Below, in pieces: positions 1 through 7,573 of a DNA stretch of 40,147 bases. The notes beneath the pieces are model-generated. The model saw nothing but the letters and a program-made list of their open reading frames with translations. It did not search any database and was not told where the DNA came from. The translations under genes and the position numbers were made by a program. Location: contig NZ_LT703003.1 in NCBI RefSeq assembly GCF_900149695.1, forward strand, positions 2,196,773 to 2,236,919, given 5' to 3'. Position 1 is the first letter of the stretch, and each line of letters opens with the position of its first letter. The stretch comes from Anderseniella sp. Alg231-50. GTDB lineage: Bacteria; Pseudomonadota; Alphaproteobacteria; Rhizobiales; Aestuariivirgaceae.

Positions 1-162
1 GTAAACGACAGCATGATCGCGAACAATGCACTGCGGTAAAGATCAAACTGTTCAACTTCATCCATGGGACCGGCGAACTCTATCCGCTCCTTCAGGTGCG
101 GGTGGGCGCCAAGATATCGAAATAGTTGATGTCCTGCACATTCCTGCGTGGCAAGTCACGCT
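1..162. repeat. Direct repeat copy 1 (162 bp; continues left of the window)
   Basis: This segment matches 2364-2525 in the same orientation with only two mismatches (30/2393 and 110/2473). The match stops abruptly at 162/2525. The left limit is unknown because the window starts inside the repeat. It carries a junction between a sulfotransferase C-terminal fragment and a glycosyltransferase C-terminal fragment, both read on the minus strand. Confidence 0.95.
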
Positions 163-245
163 GGGGCACATCAAGCGTTGTCGCAACGCTTTCCATGTAT
201 TCCGGCAATTTGTCGAAGCAACCTTTCCGGAATTCTTGCCGCAGC
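1..245 (-). pseudogene. Sulfotransferase/glycosyltransferase chimeric remnant
   Basis: On the minus strand, about 245 down to 115 encodes a stretch (CFDKLPEYMESVATTL, then LPRRNVQ and NYF) clearly homologous to the C-terminal part of the sulfotransferase at 1260-2027. After that the reading frame is lost. Another frame, from about 112 to 1, encodes HPHLKERIEFAGPMDEVEQF, the same glycosyltransferase fragment found at 2141-2475. Neither part has its own N-terminus, and the sulfotransferase frame stops near 92. It is best read as two broken genes joined by recombination. It is an inactive remnant unless the part outside the window restores the glycosyltransferase. Confidence 0.7.
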
Positions 246-294
246 TTCGGGTGACCAACGCAAGCTCCAGAACGATGCAACACTGGCCGTGTAC

Positions 295-918
295 TCATGG
301 TGTGGATTGACCCTCGGGGTTGATCAGCTTCGCAATTATCCGTTTGCTATTGGAGACAGAATCAAGCACGTACTCACTATCGGCGATGAATGCGGCAACT
401 GCCTCGCGAACTGAGGTATTGTTGTAATCGTCGACCAGAAGCAGCGGTGATTTGCCGGCACAGTTCCGTAAATCCTTGAGGGCCGACGCCATAGAATGAG
501 AGCCGTCTACCCAGGCAACGTCGAAAGGCCCGCGGAGTTGTGGCACCACATGGGCGCTATCACCGATGATTGACGTAATCCCGGCTCGTTCAGCTAACAA
601 CATTTCTATCGCAGGGGCACACTCCTCACGTAGCTCGATGGTGACGATTGACGTTGCCCCTAAAAGGGACGCCAAGTAGGAGAAGTGCCCACAATTGGTG
701 CCGATTTCAAGAACTCGGTCACCCTCCTTTATGTTTGCGCGAATGAATTTCACCTGAGCTTTGATTTCGCGCGCGCGCGCGGGGCTTCCGGAGATAATAG
801 ACAGCAGTGTTCCCTCTTTATGTCCGCTGGCTTCAAACAGTGACTTCGCAAAAGCCCATGAAAACCCCTGGAGGTCCAAGTCTGGCAATTTACGTTTGCG
901 CATGAATAGCATTATCAT
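295..918 (-). CDS. Class I SAM-dependent methyltransferase
   Basis: The 207-residue protein has a Rossmann-type methyltransferase core. Motif I is VLEIGTNCGHFSYLA (about residues 69-83), followed by an acidic strand-2 end (VTIELREE), then FDVAWVDGSHS and LLLVDDYNN. This pattern fits the Methyltransf_24-like group, which often modifies sugars or small metabolites in polysaccharide loci. I chose the ATG at 918, which has AAGG just upstream on the minus strand; a TTG lies at 921 and another ATG at 903. It sits between two sulfotransferase-related sequences and near glycosyltransferases, so decoration of a surface glycan is a reasonable inference. The acceptor cannot be told from the sequence. 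Confidence 0.8.
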   Translation of the reverse strand: MIMLFMRKRKLPDLDLQGFSWAFAKSLFEASGHKEGTLLSIISGSPARAREIKAQVKFIRANIKEGDRVLEIGTNCGHFSYLASLLGATSIVTIELREECAPAIEMLLAERAGITSIIGDSAHVVPQLRGPFDVAWVDGSHSMASALKDLRNCAGKSPLLLVDDYNNTSVREAVAAFIADSEYVLDSVSNSKRIIAKLINPEGQSTP

Positions 919-1009
919 CAAACCTTATTCGTGGAACGATGCCGGGGCTTTCCTCAACCGTGGCCTTGGGTATTGTCAACAACGGCGACACGAACCGCGC
1001 CATCGCTGA

Positions 1010-1263
1010 CTACGATAAAGCCTCCCGAGCGGTGACGACAGCATTTGGATCGTCCCGGAAGTTGTTTGCTGCGTCAACATTGCAATGCATGAGTCCGGCT
1101 GAAGCGGCCACGCCGGACGAAGCAATCTGGTTAAAGAGCGCTGGAGCCAGATAGGCATAAAAGCAGATTTCTTCGGAGTATGCGGGTTGGAATTCCAATC
1201 AATCTTCCGGGTTCTCATGCGACCAGATGGCCGCGCCGGCCTGAGGCCCACCTTGCCAGTCAG
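1010..1263 (-). pseudogene. Unrecognised gene remnant
   Basis: One minus-strand frame reads through about 80 codons with protein-like composition (for example YSEEICFYAYLAPALFNQIA and AANNFRDDPNAVV). It is interrupted by an in-frame TGA near 1204-1206 and ends at a TAG near 1010. It has no plausible upstream start. It lies between the sulfotransferase and the methyltransferase, both on the same strand. I do not recognise the family. It is probably the C-terminal scrap of another biosynthesis gene, but it could also be non-coding DNA that happens to stay open. Confidence 0.35.
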
Positions 1264-2027
1264 CTGCTAACGGATCGTGGTGGATCTGCACCGGGATGCA
1301 CGGTGCAGATTAACCGTTCCTTGCGAACGCGTTGATAGATCACTTCATCCTCCTGGGTAATCTCCTTGATGATCTCGGCGACCCTTGGCGTGTAGTGTTT
1401 CTCGAAGTAATTGGGGCCCTGCACGTTCCTGCGTGGCAAGCCCCGCCGCGGAATGTTAAGTGTCGAGGCAACGCAATCAATGAATTGGGGTAGGTAATCG
1501 AAGCAACCGAGAATAAATGGGTTCTCTTCAATGACTTTCAAAGCATCGACGGCATTGGTGCTGCCGGTCGCAAAGCGACATTGAATGTTGGTGGATTCCC
1601 GCAGAAATGCGGTATCTCTGCTCAGCGCGTCTTCCAGAGTGCCACCTGTGTGCTGCCCATGTTGTGGCCGGCGAGAAACATATTCGAAATGGGACACCAC
1701 TTGCTCAACCGGCCGGCGGAAAACAGCTGAAAAAATCTTTGGGCCTGGCAGCGCGCAGACGGACTGGTCCGTGAATGCAATATGACCGCCGATGACGGCG
1801 AATCGGCGGAAGTACTCCACGCCACGCTCGGCCATGATGACATCTATGTCGGGATTATTCTCTTTGTCGTGCCAGAATACGCGTCTGCGTCCCAGCCTTT
1901 TTTCCAGCCAGTGGTGCATGGAGGTACCGGCCGTCTTCGGGACGTGAAGATGCGCCAGGGTCGCAGAGCCGATCGGTGGATCTCCCAATATATCGCGGCG
2001 CCAGACGTCGCCGAGAGTGGCAATCAT
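1260..2027 (-). CDS. Sulfotransferase family protein (PAPS-dependent type)
   Basis: The protein has about 255 residues. The N-terminal motif HVPKTAGTSMHHWL is the typical 5'-phosphosulfate-binding loop of Sulfotransfer_2-type enzymes, which bind the PAPS donor. The later FRRPVEQVVSHF segment matches the 3'-phosphate-binding region with its Arg and Ser. These enzymes transfer sulfate from PAPS to hydroxyls or amines of glycans or small molecules. I use the ATG at 2027; a TTG at 2048 would add seven residues, and neither has a strong ribosome-binding site. Its C-terminal part is duplicated in degraded form at 1-245. With the nearby methyltransferase and glycosyltransferases it probably decorates an exported polysaccharide. 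Confidence 0.75.
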   Translation of the reverse strand: MIATLGDVWRRDILGDPPIGSATLAHLHVPKTAGTSMHHWLEKRLGRRRVFWHDKENNPDIDVIMAERGVEYFRRFAVIGGHIAFTDQSVCALPGPKIFSAVFRRPVEQVVSHFEYVSRRPQHGQHTGGTLEDALSRDTAFLRESTNIQCRFATGSTNAVDALKVIEENPFILGCFDYLPQFIDCVASTLNIPRRGLPRRNVQGPNYFEKHYTPRVAEIIKEITQEDEVIYQRVRKERLICTVHPGADPPRSVSS

Positions 2028-2140
2028 ACTGGGAAAATATCTCGTCAAGGGTAATAATCTCTATAGTAGATCGTGCGTCCCGCCTCCAACGGTCAGGAAT
2101 ACTCAGTGATCGCTGCAAGGATCGTATTGTAGCTCTCATA

Positions 2141-2475
2141 CTATACAGTCGGCCGATGGATTCGGACAATAGACCGTTGTATATCCGCCAGGTCGGTCTT
2201 GTTTTCTGTCAACTGGAGAATGCGAGCCAACCAACCGTCCCGGTCGTTGGGATCAATCATCGGCATGAGGCCCTGTGCCGCCTCTATCAAAGCTGGATGC
2301 GTTGAAACGATAACCGGGAGCGAAAAGTCGAGACAGGCAGACACCACATCCCCCTGACCGTTAGTAAACGACAGCATGATCGCGAACAATGCTCTGCGGT
2401 AAAGATCAAACTGTTCAACTTCATCCATGGGACCGGCGAACTCTATCCGCTCCTTCAGGTGCGGGTGGGCGCTAA
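2141..2475 (-). pseudogene. Glycosyltransferase C-terminal remnant
   Basis: The minus strand encodes the end of a GT-B-fold glycosyltransferase (GT1/GT4 type): HPHLKERIEFAGPMDEVEQF, then a donor-domain stretch with FSLPVIVSTHPALIEAAQGL, and a stop at 2141. The segment FAIMLSFTNGQGDVVSACLD resembles the region where GT4 enzymes bind the nucleotide sugar. The N-terminal domain is missing: upstream on the minus strand the sequence switches at about 2475 to a sulfotransferase fragment, and at 2525 to an IS3 transposase end. It is therefore a broken gene. The first part is repeated at positions 1-112. Confidence 0.7.
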
Positions 2476-2525
2476 GATATCGAAATAGTTGATGTCCTGC
2501 ACATTCCTGCGTGGCAAGTCACGCT
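2364..2525. repeat. Direct repeat copy 2 (162 bp)
   Basis: This is the second copy of the segment at 1-162, at 98.8% identity. Its right boundary is exactly the point where IS3-family transposase sequence begins. The unit length from copy 1 to copy 2 is 2363 bp and contains the methyltransferase and sulfotransferase genes. Confidence 0.95.
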
Positions 2526-2729
2526 TCCTTCTTGCCAGGCGACCTCAACGCCCAGGTCGCAGCGTTCGTCGATCACGACAACCACCTGCGTTATCACGAG
2601 AGCCTGAACAACCTCGCGCCTGCCGACGTCTACTTCGGACGCGGCCAGACCTTCCTGCCGCAACGAGAAAGGCTCAAACGACGGGCACTTGAATCCGGGC
2701 GATTGCACCACCGCAGAGCTGCCGAATAA
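2526..2729 (+). mobile_element. IS3-family transposase 3' remnant
   Basis: The plus strand encodes about 67 residues matching the C-terminal end of an IS3-type DDE transposase (OrfB). Recognisable parts are the PGDLNAQVAAFV segment, then RYHESLNNLAPADVYFGRG and QRERLKRRALE, ending at a TAA at 2727-2729. The catalytic D,D,E region and OrfA are absent, so this is a dead remnant. The 5' edge is the breakpoint at 2525/2526 against the 162-bp repeat. The terminal repeat of the element probably lies within about 2770-2802, before the next gene, but no matching left end is available to prove it. Confidence 0.85.
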
Positions 2730-2811
2730 AATGACCATCCGGATGAGCCAGATACTCTCTTGGTTCTGACTTCAGATTGCCCTAAAACATCTGCCGACGG
2801 ATTCCATCAGA

Positions 2812-3876
2812 ATGCCAAGAGCGATAAGACCGATGAAGTACCCGATTGATCTGTCCCGGCTTGCATCGCTACTGCGGAGGCCCCTGCACTGGCAAACTGA
2901 TCGGGCCATTTCGTTGACAGTGTCACGGGCCAGTGGCAGGTCCGCGAGGATAAAGTTTTTCGACAAGCCTATGTATCGCCGGGGGGTGCTGGAGGTCGAA
3001 CGAACGTCCAAGGGCTTCAATATCTACACCGACCGCAAGAGTGGGAGACGGTTGGGACAAACATTCAGAAATCGTGCACCTTGGGTGCTGGAATTGCTGC
3101 AGCACCCCGATTGCATCGCAACAAAGACCATTGTCTGTATTGGTGAGGGCGTCACCTCCGAGGATGCGGATCATCATCTCATGATTGCATTTTGCGCCAC
3201 GCCTGGGCAGGCCGCAGCTCTCATTCCGGATTATTCGTTTCTACAGACAAAGGGTTATGCAGACCTCCGTCAATGGGCTGATCTCAACTGGCAGGAATGG
3301 ACATCACGCGACCCAACGGTACTCTGGCGAGGTGCAACGACCGGCTCCGGCGATTTAAGCAACCCCGAGATGATCCCCGATCAACTGCTTCCACGGATTC
3401 AACTATGCCTGTTGGCGAAAAAAATCCCTGGAACCGACATGAAGATCACCGATATCGTTCAATCGAAAAGTCCCGATTTGGACCGGGATCGCCTCGCGCA
3501 AGCCGGGATCATGGGCACGCGCGTGCCGGTGGAGGCCTGGGCACGGCACAAATTCGCAATTGACATCGACGGCAACTCGAACTCGTTCGGCACAATGCTG
3601 TGCCGTCTAATTCTCGGCTGCTGCGTGCTTAAGGTGGGCTCGTCCGAAAACTGGTGCCAGTGGTTCTATGATTCACTTGTACCATGGGTGCATTTCATTC
3701 CGATAGAGTCGGACCTTTCCGACCTCAAGCAAACGATCGCATGGTGTCGCGAACACGATGCGGAGTGCCGGCAGATCGCAGCCAATGGACGGACCCTCGC
3801 AAACGAGATCGCCTACGAAGCCGAGAAGAAAGCTGCCGTTCAGCGCATCAATGCGGCCTTTGCGCGGTCCGCCTGA
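2812..3876 (+). CDS. Glycosyltransferase family 90 (CAP10-like)
   Basis: The protein has 354 residues. The C-terminal half carries the CAP10/GT90 pattern: WRGATTGSGD near residue 173, then KFAIDIDGNSNSFGTMLCRL, LKVGSSENWCQWFYDSLVPW, and a late HFIPIESDLSDL segment. Known members transfer sugars such as xylose or glucose to glycans or proteins, and bacterial ones occur in LPS/capsule loci. No signal peptide or membrane span is apparent, so a cytoplasmic enzyme is likely. The start at 2812 is the first in frame after the IS remnant; the ATG at 2833 is an alternative. It probably opens the plus-strand glycan locus, with the nucleotidyltransferase gene following after about 70 bp. Confidence 0.85.
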   Translation: MPRAIRPMKYPIDLSRLASLLRRPLHWQTDRAISLTVSRASGRSARIKFFDKPMYRRGVLEVERTSKGFNIYTDRKSGRRLGQTFRNRAPWVLELLQHPDCIATKTIVCIGEGVTSEDADHHLMIAFCATPGQAAALIPDYSFLQTKGYADLRQWADLNWQEWTSRDPTVLWRGATTGSGDLSNPEMIPDQLLPRIQLCLLAKKIPGTDMKITDIVQSKSPDLDRDRLAQAGIMGTRVPVEAWARHKFAIDIDGNSNSFGTMLCRLILGCCVLKVGSSENWCQWFYDSLVPWVHFIPIESDLSDLKQTIAWCREHDAECRQIAANGRTLANEIAYEAEKKAAVQRINAAFARSA

Positions 3877-3946
3877 CGAGCGTTGCGCCAATCACCCAGA
3901 GCAAGGTTGGGCGACACCATCTTCATCTGAGTTTATTGACCGTTCA

Positions 3947-5545
3947 ATGATTGGAAACACCCCGGCACCGCTTGCCAGGCTGAAGTTTAGTCGGTTGCCA
4001 GCTCATGGTTATCAGTCCATATTGAAAGACATTGCAGCGAAAGGACGGAACATCGCAACAGTTAAGATTGCCCGCGAAGACCGTCTTTTCCGCCGGTTTC
4101 CCAATCCGAGTTGGGCATGGCCGTCGGGACCAACGGATCAGTTGATCTGTGCAGCGGTTTGTCCTGATCGGGATCGTGCGCTTGCTACATTTAGACAATG
4201 GATCTGCAATCAGAAAATTGAAGAGACGGAATTCCGCGAACAGCGCCTTCTAGCAGCCGTTGCTCATCGCTTTGGAAGGGAGCTGGCAGATCTTCCCCAG
4301 TATGACGACCTTGTGAAGTTGCAACGGCAGTTGTGGACGACGTCAAGCATGTCAGTTGCAACGGCAACACCAGTTCTGCGCAGGCTTGAGGGGGCGGGCA
4401 TTGTCCCGATGCTTATCAAAGGTGGTGCCCGGATTGCGTTGCGTCCCGACGAGCAGCTTGCCAGAGTGTCTTATGACCTGGATATCGTCGTTAAATCTGG
4501 CGACTTCGCAGAGGCGATTGAGTTGCTTTTTGAGGAAGGTTGGAGCTACGTCCGGGGTGAGTCCCGACTCCGTATCGCGCCACGAATACGTAACATTCGG
4601 TCCCTGAATTTTTTCAAAGGGCTGTTTGGAGATATCGACCTGCACCAATGGGCATTTAGAAGTGCAGCACCGGATTTGGAGTTGGAAGACGACCTTTGGA
4701 AGAAGTCACAAAAAGCAGATTTTTTCGGGGTTACGGTTTTGGTACCATGTCCATCGGACCGGATTGCCCTGGCGATCGGTCATAGCGGTCGAGAATCACA
4801 TGATCACAGCGATTGGTTGGTCGATTGCGCTCGGTTTCTGATGGAAAACAACATGGATTGGGACAGGCTAGCCAAAACGCTGGATCGTACTGGATCAGCG
4901 GTTCCGGCGCAGTGTGCCTTCAGCTATCTGGAAAGACATCTCGGGTGTTCCATACCTTCGGATTTTATGGCGCAGTTATTTGACAACCGGGGGTCAAGTT
5001 ACCTTTCGCGTGTTTCTTCAGTGCTGCGAGCAAAGCCGCGGACGGACTGGAATCTGGTGTCAATGGCTGGGCGTGGAGTTGCCCTGGCAATCGACAGGAG
5101 GCGCGAGAAAAAGGCCGCTGGGACCGGGCCTACGATAGTTGGGCGAGTCACTACGCACGCCATAAAGGACGGCGTTTCTCACACACCTGCGGAAGAGAAA
5201 GTTCAGCTTTTCAAAATTGACGATCAGCGAAATCATCATTGCCAGTTCAAGCTTGAGGTGGAGATTGACCGTCCCGGCACTACCCGATCCATCGAGTTTG
5301 AATTGAATACGGATACCCGGCACTTGGTGGGGCTTCGAGCGCGAACCTTTTGGCGCCGATCGGGGGTTGTGATTTTGCGATTTAGCGGATCACTGGATCT
5401 GCTGGTCGAAGACCAAAGTATCTGGTTGGAGGCCCGCCCAAGTCGTCACCTCAGGGGGAACGAAACGCAAGAATTTGCTGATCGATACAAGCCGCTTGCG
5501 GTCAGGGCACATTTTTTCAGGATTGAACCGCCATTGGATGGTTGA
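3947..5545 (+). CDS. Nucleotidyltransferase family protein (PF14907-like)
   Basis: The protein has about 532 residues. The central part shows the pattern of the putative nucleotidyltransferase family: MLIKGGARIALRP, then VSYDLDIVV with the paired metal-binding Asp residues (DLD), and later FGDIDLHQWAF. Related proteins accompany HPr-kinase-like and PqqD-like genes in lasso-peptide tailoring clusters and in polysaccharide loci. There, a nucleotidyltransferase is thought to modify a phosphorylated product. The C-terminal 150 residues are not recognised. I chose the ATG at 3947 because the longer upstream reading overlaps the GT90 gene with no support; the ribosome-binding site is weak. Function is inferred from family and context only. 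Confidence 0.7.
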   Translation: MIGNTPAPLARLKFSRLPAHGYQSILKDIAAKGRNIATVKIAREDRLFRRFPNPSWAWPSGPTDQLICAAVCPDRDRALATFRQWICNQKIEETEFREQRLLAAVAHRFGRELADLPQYDDLVKLQRQLWTTSSMSVATATPVLRRLEGAGIVPMLIKGGARIALRPDEQLARVSYDLDIVVKSGDFAEAIELLFEEGWSYVRGESRLRIAPRIRNIRSLNFFKGLFGDIDLHQWAFRSAAPDLELEDDLWKKSQKADFFGVTVLVPCPSDRIALAIGHSGRESHDHSDWLVDCARFLMENNMDWDRLAKTLDRTGSAVPAQCAFSYLERHLGCSIPSDFMAQLFDNRGSSYLSRVSSVLRAKPRTDWNLVSMAGRGVALAIDRRREKKAAGTGPTIVGRVTTHAIKDGVSHTPAEEKVQLFKIDDQRNHHCQFKLEVEIDRPGTTRSIEFELNTDTRHLVGLRARTFWRRSGVVILRFSGSLDLLVEDQSIWLEARPSRHLRGNETQEFADRYKPLAVRAHFFRIEPPLDG

Positions 5546-5656
5546 AGTCTTTTTTGTGAAGTGGCAGAACTTGGGATTGCGTTTCTATATTAGTGGACGT
5601 CTTGAAGAATTTTAGTCCACTGTCCATTGGAATTTGAAAACGGAATAGGTAGGAAG

Positions 5657-6040
5657 ATGTATACGCTTAAAGGGGACCAATCAGCTTGCCGTTTTATCGA
5701 TCGAGAAGCGGTGATGATTAACGCTGAAACTTCAGCCTATTACAGCTTGAATCAAACAGGTTCTTTCGTCTTGCGCGAGCTGATCGTTTCCAGTCGTAGC
5801 CCGGTCGAAATATCAAGCACGATGGAGAGTCATTTTGGTAAGAATTCCGGGGAATTGGAGGGCGACATCCAAGACGCCATCGCAGTGCTGGAAGCCGAAG
5901 GCCTTATCCTGAAAGCTGGAGACAACGCAGAAGCGAAGTTCATTGACGGTGGCGATGACGTCGATTTGCCCGAAATATACGAGAAGCCCATTTTGGAACG
6001 CCACGGGGAACTCGAGCAGCTAATTCTTAGCGGTGAGTGA
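5657..6040 (+). CDS. PqqD-like protein (RRE fold) with lasso-leader-like C-terminal tail
   Basis: The 127-residue protein starts at an ATG preceded by AGGTAGGAAG. Residues about 1-90 match the PqqD/RiPP recognition element pattern: a strand region, NAETSAYYSLNQTGSFVLREL, a short helix around SPVEISSTM, and AIAVLEAEGLI. Such domains bind leader peptides of ribosomal peptides. The last 20 residues are unusual: Tyr108, Pro111, Leu113, Gly117 and Leu122 reproduce the spacing of the lasso-peptide leader motif YxxPxLxxxGxxxxL. No core peptide follows; the protein ends five residues later. It overlaps the peptidase gene by eight bases, so the two are co-translated. The tail may be a fused substrate leader, a self-binding regulator or a chance match. 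Confidence 0.8.
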   Translation: MYTLKGDQSACRFIDREAVMINAETSAYYSLNQTGSFVLRELIVSSRSPVEISSTMESHFGKNSGELEGDIQDAIAVLEAEGLILKAGDNAEAKFIDGGDDVDLPEIYEKPILERHGELEQLILSGE

Positions 6041-6515
6041 ATCCGGCAAAATGAACTCAGCGCAGGTGAAACTAGTCGGAAAAGAGCTTCAACTCGAGCT
6101 GTCATCCGAACAGCATGCTCTGTATTTTCATGGATTGAGTATGCTGCCTTTTCTACGGGAAGGGGATTTGGTCATCGTAAGGCCTGTGTCCTGGGAAGAC
6201 ATCAAGTGCGGGGACATTGTAACGTATCGAAGCGAGGACAAGTTTCCAACCCGGCGTGTTTTGTTTAAAGGCGCCGCTGGGCTGAGTGTTCGCTGCGACG
6301 GTTGGCCAGAGTACGTCGACGATGTTCAAGCCGATGACGTTCTTGGCCGAGCCGAGGCCAGGTGCCGCGATGGATCTTGGATTACGTCGTCAAGCCTGGA
6401 GTGGCGGCTTGTGGCACTGCGGGCCACGGGTCGAGCAGTGGTCCGCGAGACGCTTTCGGCACTGGGGAAAATACCAAGAACCCTAAGGCGCGCCAAAAGG
6501 CGTTCTTTGATGTGA
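6033..6515 (+). CDS. S24/S26-type (signal-peptidase-like) protein
   Basis: The protein has about 160 residues. The motif HGLSMLPFLREGDLVIV places a likely nucleophile at Ser36, as in LexA/signal-peptidase folds, and CGDIVTYRS is the typical following strand. The segment where S26 enzymes carry the general base (a Lys in bacterial enzymes, a His in many archaeal and ER ones) reads TRRVL here, so Arg74 stands in for it. The protein may therefore be inactive or use another base. No N-terminal membrane anchor is visible. The GTG start overlaps the end of the PqqD-like gene; an ATG at 6051 is an alternative. It lies in one operon with the PqqD-like and kinase-like genes. Confidence 0.7.
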   Translation: MSESGKMNSAQVKLVGKELQLELSSEQHALYFHGLSMLPFLREGDLVIVRPVSWEDIKCGDIVTYRSEDKFPTRRVLFKGAAGLSVRCDGWPEYVDDVQADDVLGRAEARCRDGSWITSSSLEWRLVALRATGRAVVRETLSALGKIPRTLRRAKRRSLM

Positions 6516-7477
6516 CGGATTTTATTGACACAGATTCCGAGCGCCAATTTGGAGCGCTGCGTCTCGGGAATCTCTGCATCCATATAAGCGCCCCAAGCCG
6601 CATGTATCTGGAAGATTTTGCTGCAATCTATGCTGCTGCGTTGCACGATTTAGATAAGATCCCTCCCGCCGAACTCTATCTTGATATTGTTGAGAATCCC
6701 GGAAAACCAGATGTCGAAATTCCGGAGGACGGATTGGTGATTGTCCCACCGGGTGAGTTGTACACCGAGGCAATGTTCACCCGAACGACCTTTGGCAATG
6801 GGGCGCCGCGTGTTCGATTGACGGTCATGGACACGAGCTTGCGAATGGACCGGAGACATATGTACCTTGTTGTATTGCTGAACAAGATACTCTTTCAGAT
6901 GGGGTATATCAGGCTGCATTCCTCGGCGGTATCTTTGGACGGAAAGGCCAATGCATTCATCGGGGACCGTGGTGCAGGGAAAAGCACAACATGTGCATAC
7001 CTGGCCAAGCGTGGCGGTCTTATCCTCGCGGACGACGATGTCATGATGCGCTTTGATGGCAAATCTGTCTTGGTCAGCGGTTGCGACGAACGGATGCGGA
7101 TTATGCCTGATACCGAAGCATACCTGTTTGGTAAATTGGACGTCCGGCCGCAGGAGTTTGGCGGCTTTCTGAAGAAAGAGATCAGAACAGCCACTCAATT
7201 TTCCACTGATCCATACGTCGATCATGGCCTTCATAGGATCTTTTTCCCAAAAGTGGGTGAGAACTTTCTGATCAAGAGGTTGCCGCCAAGCCAGTTGGTC
7301 ATGCGGTTGATGAGCATCCTTGTCCCGGCCAATCGTTTCGCGGGACACAGCGACCATTCGAAGACACTGCAGATGCTTACAGATATCGCTGACCGGGTTT
7401 CGGTGTTTGAACTGACACTCAGCCGCGATTTCAAGGGTCTCGATGATCTCTTTGATTTTCTCAGATCAGATGAATAG
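6512..7477 (+). CDS. HPr-kinase/phosphorylase-related protein
   Basis: The 321-residue protein starts at a GTG that overlaps the peptidase stop (GTGA), with an AAAAGG ribosome-binding site 11 bases upstream. This start fits better than a longer in-frame one inside the previous gene. The HprK pattern is clear: RLHSSAVSLDGKANAFIGDR, a Walker A loop GDRGAGKST (about residues 151-159), then LILADDDVMM. HprK proper phosphorylates HPr in sugar regulation. Related short kinases occur with PqqD-like proteins and nucleotidyltransferases, and in lasso-peptide clusters they phosphorylate the peptide. Here it closes the nucleotidyltransferase, PqqD and peptidase block. Its target is unknown. Confidence 0.8.
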   Translation: MTDFIDTDSERQFGALRLGNLCIHISAPSRMYLEDFAAIYAAALHDLDKIPPAELYLDIVENPGKPDVEIPEDGLVIVPPGELYTEAMFTRTTFGNGAPRVRLTVMDTSLRMDRRHMYLVVLLNKILFQMGYIRLHSSAVSLDGKANAFIGDRGAGKSTTCAYLAKRGGLILADDDVMMRFDGKSVLVSGCDERMRIMPDTEAYLFGKLDVRPQEFGGFLKKEIRTATQFSTDPYVDHGLHRIFFPKVGENFLIKRLPPSQLVMRLMSILVPANRFAGHSDHSKTLQMLTDIADRVSVFELTLSRDFKGLDDLFDFLRSDE

Positions 7478-7573
7478 GGCCGAATTTTCTGCGGGTATTC
7501 TCCCGTCTTGCACGTCCACGGATTTGTTAAACCGTGCATCTCCCTGGACTTCGCTGTCAAACTGGAAAATGAA

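Noticed and set aside
3758-3946. N-terminal extension of the nucleotidyltransferase-like gene
   Set aside because: It overlaps the end of the GT90 gene, shows no family pattern and has no ribosome-binding site; the ATG at 3947 is simpler.
6362-6511. N-terminal extension of the HPr-kinase-like gene
   Set aside because: It lies wholly inside the peptidase gene in another frame. The GTG at 6512 overlaps that gene's stop and has an AAAAGG site.
3947-7477. A complete lasso-peptide gene cluster
   Set aside because: There is no asparagine-synthetase-like cyclase, no B2 transglutaminase-like protease and no precursor with a core peptide in the window.
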